Source: Saprolegnia diclina VS20 (Eukaryota; Oomycota; Saprolegniomycetes; Saprolegniales; Saprolegniaceae). From it: a stretch of 28,863 nt of DNA. The DNA lies in NCBI RefSeq assembly GCF_000281045.1, contig NW_008246087.1:224640-253502 (forward strand), in the 5' to 3' direction. Under the pieces are notes generated by a model. That model was not told where the DNA came from and ran no database searches. It worked only from the letters and a program-made list of their open reading frames with translations. Position 1 is the first letter of the stretch; every line of letters begins with the position of its first letter. This document shows, piece after piece, positions 1 through 9,886 of this stretch. Position numbers and translations under genes: made by a program.

Positions 1-742
1 CGCGAGGTTATTGTCTTTTATCGCGTGCAACTGGTTGAGCCGTTTCGTCTTACGCGCTTTGGACAGAGTTGGCCGGTGGAATACAGAGCAATGACACAAT
101 ATGTGAAATGGTGGTGATGGTGACACCGACGATTTTGTACACCTTCTATTCTTTTACAGTTTCAAGGTATTTTGACGATTGTAAGTTCATTTTCCCACTT
201 TGAAACGTGACACCTGAACCTTAACGGCGATGCCTCGCATGCACCGCTGCAAAGTAGAGAAAACTCGATGGAGGTGGCAATGAGGATTTTGTACACGAGC
301 AAGTTGCGCTACAGATCGAGTTCTTGATGCTGGACTCTGCACGACGCTGGGTGGGACGAGGTAGCTCTGCTGTTGGCACGTCAAATCGAGGCGATGCGAG
401 GCATTTCGGCCACTATGAGTGTCCTTAGAGTGTCGGGCTCTTACACGGAACGTTCTCAAAACTGTCCAAAACCGGGCAATGTTATTCGCTTGAAGCAAAG
501 AACATCCCAAACGTGACGCGTGCAATTCATAACGACTGCGCCCTAAGACCACGTAGTACTGGGGCGCCTCTCTGAGACGAATGCGACTCGTACAAAGCGT
601 GCCGGATACGTCGACAGTCGTGGCATGCAAGGTGTGGTTCGGGCTGCAAAGCATCAAGCTCCGTTGTCTCGTTCTCATGTCATTGAGCGCGATTCTCGTG
701 GTGCCTAAGTGCACTGTTTTCACCCTACATTTCGCGGTATCA

Positions 743-796
743 TTCAAACCGACGAGGCTTTTCTACACTGCTGTGCAGAATCGTCGTCGGTTTGAA
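743..796. repeat. Perfect 13-bp inverted repeat (hairpin)
   Basis: TTCAAACCGACGA at 743-755 is repeated as its exact reverse complement TCGTCGGTTTGAA at 784-796, with a 28-nt spacer. It could form a stem-loop or mark the ends of a small decayed element. A related string, CGTTTGAAACACACCC, occurs near 1040, which hints at a dispersed repeat. No function is claimed. Confidence 0.6.
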
Positions 797-1293
797 ACCC
801 ATCCTAATAGACAGAGACGCGACGTCGTATTGGAAGGAGCATGACCCAGGCTTCATACGTCGTACGCCATACGACACAATCACAGGCGGGAGCGCGAGTG
901 CAATGCCGGCCAAGACGGAGGGCCTCGCGACGGCGTTTGCGACCAAGCGTCTCACCTTGTCCGCAATCAGCTTTAATGTTGGCAACCTCCAACTCTTGTG
1001 TCGCGAGTCGCGACCCTAGAGTTAGTGCAGGCTTTTCGTTTGAAACACACCCGACGGCTTGCACTCCTCTGTCGGAGCTCTCTGTCGGGCGGTCCGAGTA
1101 CAGGAGCCTGCGTACGACCTCGCGCGAGCTATGACTCAGCGAGTGGGGTTTACCACGGGATGGATCTCTCCGTACGCAGCTCACTCCCAACGACCCAATG
1201 CTGATGCCGACTCCCACGCATTCGGGCATAGAGAGCGCTACGAATGCGAAGTCTTTGTGGAATATGAAAAATATGAAGATAACGCGGAACACG

Positions 1294-1311
1294 TATATAT
1301 ATATATATATA
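1294..1311. repeat. (TA)n microsatellite
   Basis: An uninterrupted run of about nine TA units, followed by further A/T-rich sequence, in the intergenic stretch upstream of the ABCA gene. Confidence 0.8.
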
Positions 1312-1571
1312 AATACATAATATGACATGAAATGTTATGTAGCGTGTATATTGTCCAGCAATGTAGACGCTCGGCGGCGCCTCGAACGGAAGCTCGTTGT
1401 CGTCGGATCTTCAACAAGAATGCAGGTTGTAGAAAGTGCGTCGCTGGAATGACTGTCGCCGTCATACAATGGGTTTTGATTTGCATTTAGCTTGCTGTTT
1501 GTATGTGGACGTGATATATTTATAATAAAAAGACACGGCGGTCGACCAAAGTGCAAAGTCGAATTGGCAGC

Positions 1572-4500
1572 ATGGCCCGCGCGTCGTTCGCCAAGCAGAC
1601 ACGGGTCCTCCTCTGGAAGAACGCGACGCTCAAGCGCCGGAACCTCCGCGGCCTGCTCGTCGAGCTCCTCCTGCCCGTGCTCCTGCTCTGGCTCTTGCGC
1701 TGGCTCGCGACGCTGGGCAGCGCGGCCGCCGGCGTCAACCACGTGCCCGAGGCCCGCAACACCGACGAGGCGCAGCCGCTTCCGACGCTGACGCTGCTGC
1801 CGACGCTGCTAGCGCGCTCTAACCGGGTGCTTGGCGTCACGTCGCCGCAAGCGACCGAGCTCATAACGTTTCTGGATGCTCGGTACGCGACGCCGCTTGG
1901 CCCGCGCTTTGGCGACGTCACGACGGTCTTTGCGTCCGAGCGCGCCATGAATGAGTACGCCAAGAAGTCCATGACGTCCAACACATCACGGCTACTGTAC
2001 GCGGGCGTCGTGCTTGACGCCAACGTGGCGACCATTCGGCTTAGCGACCAAGCCACCGAGTCGAACGGCGCGGCGCCGGCCGATGGTGTCCAGCCCACAT
2101 CCGACTTTGGCATTCTCGCGCAGCTCACGTTCAACAAGACAACCGCCATGCAGTACCCGGGCTTTTTGCCGCTGCAAATTGCGCTACATGAGTTTGCCGC
2201 TGGAGTGGCATTGCATGTCGAGTGCGACTGCCTGGCGCAAGACCTCGTCATCTCTGGGCTGCACTGGTCCGACATCGGTCTTGCCAGCGCCGCAAGCTGT
2301 GCGTCCTCAACATCCGCCTCGAGTTGGCTCTTTTCGCAGCCAGGCAGCGCCGTGCCGTTTCCAGAGGCCGCGCACGTCGATGTCCAAGACCCTGTGACAC
2401 CGCAGATCATCATGTACCTCGTCTACCTCGGTCTCTGGCCCTTCTCGCGCTTTGTGCGCGACACGATCAACGAGAAGGAGACCAAAATGAAGGAGTACCT
2501 CTTCATCCTCGGCGTGCGCGAGTCGGCGCTCGTCTGCAGCTGGGTCGGCGTGTACTTTATATGTACGCCCTTGTCACGACGATCGCGGCTACCATGCTCT
2601 TCACCCACGTGCTCTTTGCGTCCGGCGGTCTAGTGTTTGGCCTCGTGTTCCTCACGTTCCTGCTCTCGGCCGTGTGCTTTGGCTTGATGGTCGTGCCGTT
2701 CTTTGACCGGGCCAAGACGGCGATAGGAATTGCGCCGCTGCTCTTCCTCGGGTGGTGCAGCCCGCTCATTGCGCAGCGCACAGGCCTCTCGAGCGATCTC
2801 TGGACGCTTCTTGGACCGTTGACGTCACCACTCGTGTTTTATAATGCGATGACGACGGCGCTCGGGCTTGGTGCCGACGGCAACCTCCGCGACGTGGCGT
2901 TCTCGCACCTCGCGCTGCCGTGGCTGACGCTGCTCCTGCATGCAGTCGTCTACGCCGTCCTTGGCGCGTATCTGGACCGTGTTTTGCCCAAGTCGATTGG
3001 AGTGCAGTCGCCGTGGCATTTTCCTTTCCACGCTGAGTTTTGGGTCCCCTCGACTTGCCCGTCCCGGCTAACCAAGACGAGTTACCATACGTTCACGCCC
3101 GTGATCGAGACGGCAAGTGATGACGCGCCGGTCGTCGACCTCGATAACGTCACCAAGGTCTATGACGATGGCAAGGTCGCGGTGCAAAACGTCTCGCTCT
3201 CGATTCCCGAAGGCGAGATTTTTGGGCTACTGGGCGCCAACGGTGCTGGCAAGACCACGACGCTCTCCATGCTCTCGGGCGCCCTTGCTCCAACGGACGG
3301 CACACTGCGCGTCTGCGGCGACCACGACATGACGCGCATCCGTCAGCATCTCGGCGTCTGCTTTCAGCAAGATGTGCTCTACGACTCGTTGACGATCGAA
3401 GAACATGTGCTCTTGCTCGAACAGCTCAAGGGCCAGGACGACTTGCGCTTGATCCGCGCCGAGTGCGAAGCCAAGTGCATTGCGTTTGGCCTTGGCGACA
3501 AGATTTATGCGCAAACATCGACGCTCTCGGGCGGTAGCAAGCGCAAGGTGTGTGTGCTGCTGGCGCTCCTCGGCGATGCCAAGCTCGTGCTTCTGGACGA
3601 ACCGACATCCGGCATCGACGTCGACTCGCAAAAGCACGTGTGGGCTGCGATCCAAGGCGCATTGGCCGGCCGCGCCGTGCTTCTCACAACCCATGCGATG
3701 CACGAAGCCCAAGTCCTTAGCCACCGCATCGGTATCATGGCCAACGGCGAGCTCCACTGCGTTGGCACGAGCGGGGCCCTCAAGGACAAATACGGCGTCG
3801 GCTACAAGCTCCACGTTGTCAAGGCGGCACGCGACGCCGGCGACAAGGTACGTATCGCCTTGGCGTCCGTGCCCGGCGCGAGCGTCCTCCGCGACCACAA
3901 GTGGGGTCTCGACTGCCAACTGCCGCTCGGCACGGAAGCGTCGATTCCGGCGCTGCTTCGAGCGCTGGATGCGCTTCAAGCGAGTGGCGTCCTGGAGACG
4001 TACGACGTAGCCACGACGACGCTCGAGGACGTCTTTGTCAAGATTGCCTCGGGCGATACGGCCATTCAATCGGCTGCCGCAGCGACGCCCAAGGCGCTCA
4101 ACGACTCTGCGAGTATGACGCGGCCAGAAGCCCACAAGTACGCGGCGTGGCGCGTGTGTCTGACGCAGATTTGTGCGTTGATGCGCAAGCGGGCGGCCCT
4201 CGTTCGCCGAGACGTCCGCAACACGTCGAGCCAGTACCTCTGGCCGCTGCTCGTGTTTGGTGTACTTTCGTACCTCCTCGTGCAAGCCGGCAAGGCGAGT
4301 GACGATGCCGTGCCCGCCCTCGCCGCGCCAATGGTACTGGCGACGACAAAGGTGCTGCCCTCACTGCCGCCACCGTCGCTTCTCGGCCCGAACGTGACCT
4401 TGGGCGGCGTCGTCGACTACCTCTTGGCGCATCCGGGGGGCACCGGTGCGCTCTTTGTCGATACGACGTCGCATGCGATCTTTTATAATGCATCGGTCCC

Positions 4501-6360
4501 CGGTGCCCTGGCGGCGACGATCCAAGCCGTGTATGCGTCGGCCTGCACATTGCCGTCGTGCGCACTGGCGGTGCACGCGCGTCCGCTCGAGATGAAGTCG
4601 TTTGCCGGTGCGGAAGCCTTTGTCCTCAGTGACGTGCTTGGCGTCGTCCTTGCCATGTACCTCATTGGCGCGCTTGTGTTTGCTGCGACACCGCTCACGA
4701 CCGGTATCGTCAAGGAACGGGAGAGCGGGCTCAAGCAGTACCAGCATTTCTGCGGCGCTTGGCTCTCGACGTACTGGGCTGCCCACCTCCTCTTCGATCT
4801 CGTGGTCTTTAGCGCCTTTAGCCTCGTGCTCGTGCTTTGGTGCCAGTACCTCGCGTACATGGCCCTCGTTCCAATTCCAAACCTCGGCGCCTCGGCCCTC
4901 TGTGTGCTACTGGCCGGTGTTGCGATCGTCCCGTACATGTACTTGCTCAGCTTCCTCTTTGGCTCGTCGACGTCGGCGCACACATTTGTCTCGTACGTTG
5001 GCACGTTCCAGCTGCTCTTTGCGCCCATGACGCTCCTGCTCTCGAGTCTCACGGACGCGTGCACAACCTATGCGACCCTCTCGCCGTGGCTGCACGCCGC
5101 ATTCCCGCTCATCTCGCTCGGCGAGACACTGGTCAACCTCGCGACGACCGAGCTTGCGTTCGTGCGGGGCATGTGCACGCAGGCCTCGGTGCTCGAGACG
5201 CCGTCGAGCCTTTTGAATGCGTATCTGTGGCAGACCCTTCTGGCGGGACCGTGCTATGCCGTCTTGGTGCTTGGGATCGATGCGTTTCTGACGTACCCGG
5301 CGGCGATGCGCCACGCGCTGCGCTGCGCCACCCACCCGACGCGTGGTACGTGGTTCGAACCCGAGATACCGCTGTGGTTCAACGACGTTTCGTTTTTGTA
5401 GCGGCCGACGATGTCGAGACGGGGACGGCTCCCATTGTGCAAGTGTCGGGCCTCGCCAAGACGTACGTTGCGTCCTTTTGGCGTCGCGCGACGGCGCAGG
5501 ATGTCCACGCCTTGTACGCGCTTGACTTTGCCGTCGCACCCGGGGAGAGCGTCGCGCTTCTCGGTGTCAACGGCTCGGGCAAGTCGACCACGTTCCAGAT
5601 GCTCACAGCCGGCGTGACGCCGACGGCCGGCGAGGCCACTGTCGGTCCATGCAACGTGTCGACGGACGCACCCCACGCGCGCGACTGGATGGGCTACTGC
5701 CCGCAGCCCAACTGGCTGTTTGACAACCTCAGTGTCCGTGAGCACCTGCAGCTTGTGTGTTCGCTGCGCCTCCAGGCACCCGATACGATCGAGACGGTGA
5801 TTACGGCGCTGCAGCTCAACCCGGTCGCGGACCTTCGCACGGCCAAGTTGAGTGGTGGCAACAAGCGCCGGGTCATGATTGCGATGGCAGTCGTCGCCAA
5901 GCCGCCGGTGCTGCTTCTCGATGAACCGTCGGCCGGCGTCGACGTGGTCGCCCGGCGGCTCCTCTGGCAGCTGCTCCGCGACGAGGCGTGTCTCTTCACC
6001 ACGCACTGCCTCGAAGAAGCCGAGGCGGTTTGCACAAGCGCCGTCGTCCTCGCCAAGGGCAAGCGCGTCTACCGCGGCTCGATCGCGGCGCTCAAGCAGC
6101 AAGTTTCGAAAGGTGTGACCATGCAGGTGACCTTTTGCGATCCGCTCGCCTCGGATGACGTACAAGCGGCGCTGAGTGCAAACGACGTGGCGTCGGCCCA
6201 GGCACTGCTCGGTACCTTCGCCGACACAACCTCGTCGACGGCGAGATCAAGACCTCCAAGACGGGTCGAAAGACGACGTACCTCGTCTCAGCGGCGTCCA
6301 TGTGGCGCGTCCTTCTCGCGCAGCCCGACGGCACCAAGGCCCGCATCTGGCTTCGGCTAA
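1572..6360 (+). CDS. ABCA-type full ABC transporter (frame break near 2560)
   Basis: Encodes a full-size subfamily A ABC transporter (TMD1-NBD1-TMD2-NBD2), a membrane pump that in this family usually moves lipids. The start MARASFAKQTRVLLWKNA is the typical ABCA N-terminus leading into the first membrane helix. NBD1 has Walker A GANGAGKTT (about 3233-3259), signature LSGGSKRK (about 3523) and Walker B LVLLDEPTSG (about 3586). NBD2 has GVNGSGKST (about 5563), LSGGNKRR (about 5848) and VLLLDEPSAG (about 5908). One intron, 5346-5401 (56 nt, phase 1), restores the frame into NBD2. Near 2560 the frame changes within GVYFI/YALVTT, a transmembrane segment coding on both sides, with no room for an intron, so it is a small indel or an assembly error. 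After about 6130 the reading frame leaves recognisable ABCA sequence and meets the N-domain of the CHAT gene; the stop at 6358-6360 may not be the original end. Confidence 0.85.
5346..5401 (+). other. ABCA intron
   Basis: GTACGT donor and TTTTTGTAG acceptor, 56 nt, phase 1. Splicing joins TMD2 (…HPTR) to AADDVETG ahead of NBD2 in frame. Without it the frame stops at 5399-5401. Confidence 0.85.
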
Positions 6361-8669
6361 GCCAAGCGCACAAGTCGTTCTTGGCGAGCATGGCGAAGCG
6401 GCAAGCTGAGCCTGCGATCGAGCTCCCGACGAAGAAGCGGACCCAGTATGATGCCTTTATATGTCTTGTGCTCATGCTCTTTCTCGTAGGTCCGAATCGG
6501 CAGCTCCGCTCGAGTCGCCCGCGGCGAAGCGCATGAAGTACAATCTCCCTGCATGTCGTTCGGCTCATGGACGTTTTCGAAGGCCCGACATGCCGCAATC
6601 ATATGCGAAGACCGAGATCAAGTCAATCACGTTGTCCATCCGATGCTCATGCTCTTTCTCTCGTAGGGACGAAGGCGCGGAGGTCGCGTTTACGTTTGTG
6701 ACGCCGCCCCTTCCAGCCAAGCAGACGAAGTACACATCGTCGATAGTTGTCTTGTGCATATGCATGTTCTCGTAGGCCCAAGAAAAAGCCCGCGGCTTCG
6801 TCACCGCCCCGCAAGTCGCCGCCAGTGCCCGTGACCCCGGGGCCGACGCCAAAGAAGGTCGACCGCCCAAAGTGGCCAACGCAGCGCGCAGTGGTGAGCA
6901 ACTACACGACGTGGGCATGTATTCTTATTACTTTTTTCTAGACATTCATGCACGCGTCGCCTTACCTTGTCGAGATGCTCGACGGCGAGCAGATGAAATG
7001 CCCGGTACGGCTCTATGCCAACGGCATTCTTTGTACTCAAGCCACTATATAGCAATCGGACACCGACACCGAGTACGATGCGGTCGTCGCAGGCTTGCGA
7101 CAAGCCAGCGTACGCAGCATGCTCCGCATGTGGCATCTGATACGAGTTTTGTGGTTTCAGCAAAGAGCGCGACAGACAACGCGCCGTACGACGCCCGCTG
7201 GTGTCAACATGCACTGATGCACATCGTAGCCGTCGCTGTGCGCCCGATTTTGGCGACGCGCGCGAACCTCATGCTTGTCGAGGACGATGACTGCAACGTG
7301 CTCCACTTTTCCGGTCATGGTACGAGTGACGCTGCGCTTTTGTTTGAGGCTGACGACGTGTCTGGCGACTTGGTTTACGTCGAGCAAATGGCGGAATACT
7401 TCAAGTCGTCCCCGCCACGACTTGTCGTTCTCCTTGCGTGCCACTCGGAGAAGATGGGTACGTTCATTTGCACATCTATGCCTGAAACTTGTGCTAGCTC
7501 CCGCATTCTTGGCGGCCGGGGTCAAGCACATAATATGTGTGAGCTCGGACTGGGCCATGACTGAAGACGCGGTGAACGTCTTTGCTCAGTAGGATCCCAT
7601 GGTACTCTCGATATGCAGTCTTCTCTGCGTCTTGACTAGGTCGCTCTACAATGTGCTTGGGCGCGGACGCGGAATCGACGACGGCTTTGCCAAGGCGAAA
7701 TCCGACGTCAGCAGAGCCAACATTCACGACGCAGAAGTGGTGTGAATCGCGACCATCAAAACTGGTGTCATTCAGCTCGATACAGGAAGCGGACCACTTT
7801 GTCCTCTTGCCGCGTGGCGCCGACCACTCCACGGTCATCTTTCCCGCGGCGTGTGACGACTCGGACGTTCTTCCCGGGGACCCGTTCCCACGGCTTCGTG
7901 CTGACAAGCTCCCAAAAGAAGTCCAGGCGCGTCGACCTCGTACTCTTTTGCATTCTTTCTCACGACGATCGACTGAGTAGGAGTACAAGGAGCGCCAACT
8001 CGAAGAAGGATTGGTTCAAACACAACGAAAGTGATGACGCAAGGAGCTCAGCTGTTTTTGTTCGCAGATCTGCAGTCGCTTGGCCAGTCGGAAAGCCCGC
8101 GTCGCTTGGCTTCATGGCCCTCGTGATGCCGGCAAGACGCAACTAGCATGCAGCGCTGCCCGCGCGCTGCAGATCAGCCGTGTCTTTGCGCGCGGTATCA
8201 CCTACGTCAGTGTTCAAGACATCGCTGCGCCGAGCCCTGGCGTCGCAAACAACGCTGTCCTCGATACGCTTAAGCTCCAAGTGGATGCTTGGCTCGCGGC
8301 GACCGCCGACCGGTCTGTATGGAAGCAGCGGCGATCAAATTGCTTATGCTGCTTGCGATTAGGTCTTCTGAGCCCAAAGCCGCGACTCTCATCGTGCTTG
8401 ATGGCGTCGACGCGCTCGTATCGTCGCCTGCTTTTGTTGACTGGCTCGACAAGATGTGCTTTTACGAGGCGTATGCGCACTTTCTCCTCACGTCACGCGC
8501 CATCTCGCCGCACGTCGGCGCGTTCAAGAACCCGAGTAGCGTTCACCCGATCGCGATTGCGTGCCACACCACACTGGCACTGGACACGCCCTGCCGCCGC
8601 CGCATCGACCCACTGTACGGCTTTGCCAGCAACACCAACAACGCATCGGTCAAGACCGAAGCTATCTAA
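6243..8669 (+). CDS. CHAT protease-STAND NTPase protein, copy 1 (most complete)
   Basis: A multi-exon gene whose product joins four parts. (1) The end of an N-domain (…KTSKTGRKTTYLVSA…, 6249-6458). (2) A basic, Pro-rich linker made of repeated exon modules (6490-6893). (3) A CHAT caspase-like peptidase domain: TFMHASPY at 6942, catalytic His in LHFSGHG (codon 7316-7318), catalytic Cys in LLACHSEKM (7439-7441), then FLAAGVKHIICVSSDW and the SLYNVLGRGRGIDDGFAKAK helix. (4) After FVLLPRGADHSTVIF, a P-loop NTPase with Walker A GPRDAGKT (8116-8139), Walker B TLIVLDGVD (8385-8411) and a sensor-like HFLLTSR. Introns that keep frame: 6894-6941, 7005-7052, 7458-7497, about 7587-7639, 7740-7785, 7940-7980, one ending at 8066 and 8313-8362. 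Doubtful points: the first linker intron has AT where copy 2 has the GT donor, exon 6490-6600 carries an extra base compared with copy 2, and the exon just before 7230 is unclear. It may be a living gene or a young pseudogene. The start codon is not resolved. Function, by family, is probably signal-activated proteolysis in defence or cell death. Confidence 0.65.
6459..6782 (+). repeat. Iterated intron-exon modules in the CHAT linker
   Basis: Three introns here share nearly the same 3' half, centred on TCATGCTCTTTCTCGTAG (about 6459-6489, 6636-6666, 6736-6775), and separate short exons that each carry a P..K/R..K-Y motif (PTKKRTQYDAF, PAAKRMKYNLP, PAKQTKYTSS). This looks like repeated duplication of one exon-plus-intron unit. 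The same intron occurs in copy 2 (10307-10337). The effective acceptor may be an AG 7 nt after the TAG, because that keeps phase (copy 2: …GTAGGTCCGAG; third unit: …GTAGGCCCAAG). Confidence 0.6.
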
Positions 8670-8795
8670 TCGACGCGCGATAAGCAAACAAATTTAGTGT
8701 ACTTTTAGGCTTTCTGTTTGTTTGGGGTCATTCGTCAATGACGTTGGTCGAGTTGGAGAGCGCACACGAAGAGTCACAGGATCCTACAAGATGTA
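8670..8795 (+). other. 3' tail of copy 1, shared with copy 2
   Basis: The sequence from about 8679 (GATAAGCAAACAAATTTAGTGTACTT, interrupted by small indels) is matched after copy 2 at about 11160-11190, both followed by a related T/G-rich stretch. This supports duplication of the gene together with its 3' untranslated region. Confidence 0.55.
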
Positions 8796-9426
8796 TTAGG
8801 TGTCGATACACATGTCATTCGTGAGCGAGTATGGGTCGTCGACGTTGCGCATGTCGCGCAAAGCATGCTCCATGACAAGTTGGCAGCGTCGATAGTCGAC
8901 AGGATCGTAAAGGGTCCTGCGCGAGGCCCATGTAACTTGCATGCCCCATCTTTGATTAGCTGTGCGAGGCGGCTGCAGCCAATCGTACTGCAAGCGTCAT
9001 CATCATCAAGGAAGCCACCGACTATGCCATGCGTCGAACCGTAAGCTGCTGGGCACAACACCGTTTTACTGTCATGCGTTGTTGCTCAATCACTACCGCG
9101 TAGCAGTAGCGTGTGCGCCAACCCTACCCCGCATAGGGCTAGGTTTCGTACCGAGAAGGTATGGCCGTCTGGAGGTCGCCGGTGTCGATCTTGGAGCCAT
9201 GCCGCAGCAGCGGCGCGTCGAATAGTACCATTATACTAGTAGTCGAGATGTGCTCAAACGAGTTGGATGCAGCCAAATTGACTCGCCAGACAAAGATAAC
9301 CGAGGGAAGCTCATGCGGTGCATGACATTCTTGGTAACCGTCGCCCCGGCTAGCGACACCTTGTGCTGCGTTTCGCGAGGCATGCTCGACGAATTCTACG
9401 CAGGCAAAGAGCGTACAGCTTGTCAA
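8796..9426 (-). other. Possible minus-strand gene remnant
   Basis: Two minus-strand blocks read like protein. Block 1 (9139-9426) includes LPSVIFVWRVNLAASNSF and IMVLFDAPLLRHGSKIDTGD and ends at a stop after SRYET, near a GTACGA donor-like site. Block 2 (8796-8993) includes YDWLQPPRTANQRWGMQ, RRTLYDPVDYRRCQLVMEHA and ends DDPYSLTNDMCIDT-stop. I could not find a phase-consistent intron joining them, and I recognise no family. The composition (W/Y/D/R-rich, natural C-terminus) is more gene-like than the surrounding sequence. It may be an old gene broken by the surrounding duplications, or chance. Confidence 0.25.
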
Positions 9427-9540
9427 AGATGACGCCTAGCTGATCTCACTTGCTTTGCCTCCAGCTCCCACCCAGGCTCCCACCCATTGCCAAAACTGAT
9501 CCGCGGCAACCGGAAGGATATCCGGTTGACGTGGGGCTTT

Positions 9541-9815
9541 GCGAAGCGCAGTCAGTGTACATTATTCTGGTCGGCCAAGCCATGCGCCCCCGTGGACTTG
9601 CCCGAAGGCAGGCGAGTCCAACGCCCGGTACGCTTTATGCTAGCGTTTCCATGTACTCAAGGCATTGTAGCGCAAGCGGACGTATGATGCGGTTCTCGCA
9701 GGCTTGCGACAAGTCAGCCTTCGCGACGTTGTACGACGCAAATTCCGCGTATGTTATCTGATGCATTTTTATGGCTCTACTAGGTTGTCGCCGTGCGGCC
9801 CATTCCGATGGCGCG
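9541..9815 (+). pseudogene. CHAT-STAND array fragment (middle exons only)
   Basis: A partial copy covering the exons just before the CHAT catalytic core. An exon ending …CCCG followed by a GTACG donor (intron about 9628-9670) matches the copy 1 exon ending MKCP. The next exon, RKRTYDAVLAGLRQVSLRDVV, matches copy 1 TEYDAVVAGLRQASVR. After a 35-nt GTATGT…CTAG intron comes VVAVRPIPMARW, matching copy 1 VAVRPILATR. At about 9815 the match stops and the N-terminal part of copy 2 begins, so the catalytic half is missing. It is a truncated duplicate. Confidence 0.6.
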
Positions 9816-9886
9816 ATGGGTCCGAAGGAGTCGCAAAAGCTGGGAGCAAGGTCACGCGTTTCACGACCAAGAACCCGCAGGCGACG

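Larger units (their letters stand above)
1..1571. other. Gene-poor 5' region, no supported gene
   Basis: I see no credible gene here. The open frames on both strands overlap one another, lack recognisable domains and have no consistent codon pattern. The stretch holds a perfect inverted repeat (743-796), a TA dinucleotide run (about 1294-1311), and a 12-base direct repeat GATTTTGTACAC at 131-142 and 285-296. The last 70 bases before the ABCA start contain an A/T-rich patch (about 1514-1530) that could be a core promoter element. Some of this may be decayed repeat DNA, but no family could be named. Confidence 0.5.

Noticed and set aside
187-747. 186-codon minus-strand open frame near the left edge
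   Set aside because: No recognisable domain, Cys/Arg/Ser-rich chance-like composition, no neighbouring exons; kept only as an unexplained region.
743-1330. Possible transposon or MITE
   Set aside because: Only one inverted repeat is clear; no target-site duplication or transposase could be found.
3227-4285. Long minus-strand open frame (352 codons) across the ABCA NBD1 region
   Set aside because: It is an antisense shadow of a GC-rich coding sequence, with Arg/Ala-rich low-information composition and no domain.
5390-5410. Premature stop between TMD2 and NBD2 of the ABCA gene
   Set aside because: The stop is the TAG acceptor of a 56-nt phase 1 intron.
8300-8365. Frameshift in copy 1 between the P-loop and Walker B
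   Set aside because: A 50-nt intron (8313-8362), matched in copy 3, restores the frame exactly, so no mutation is needed.
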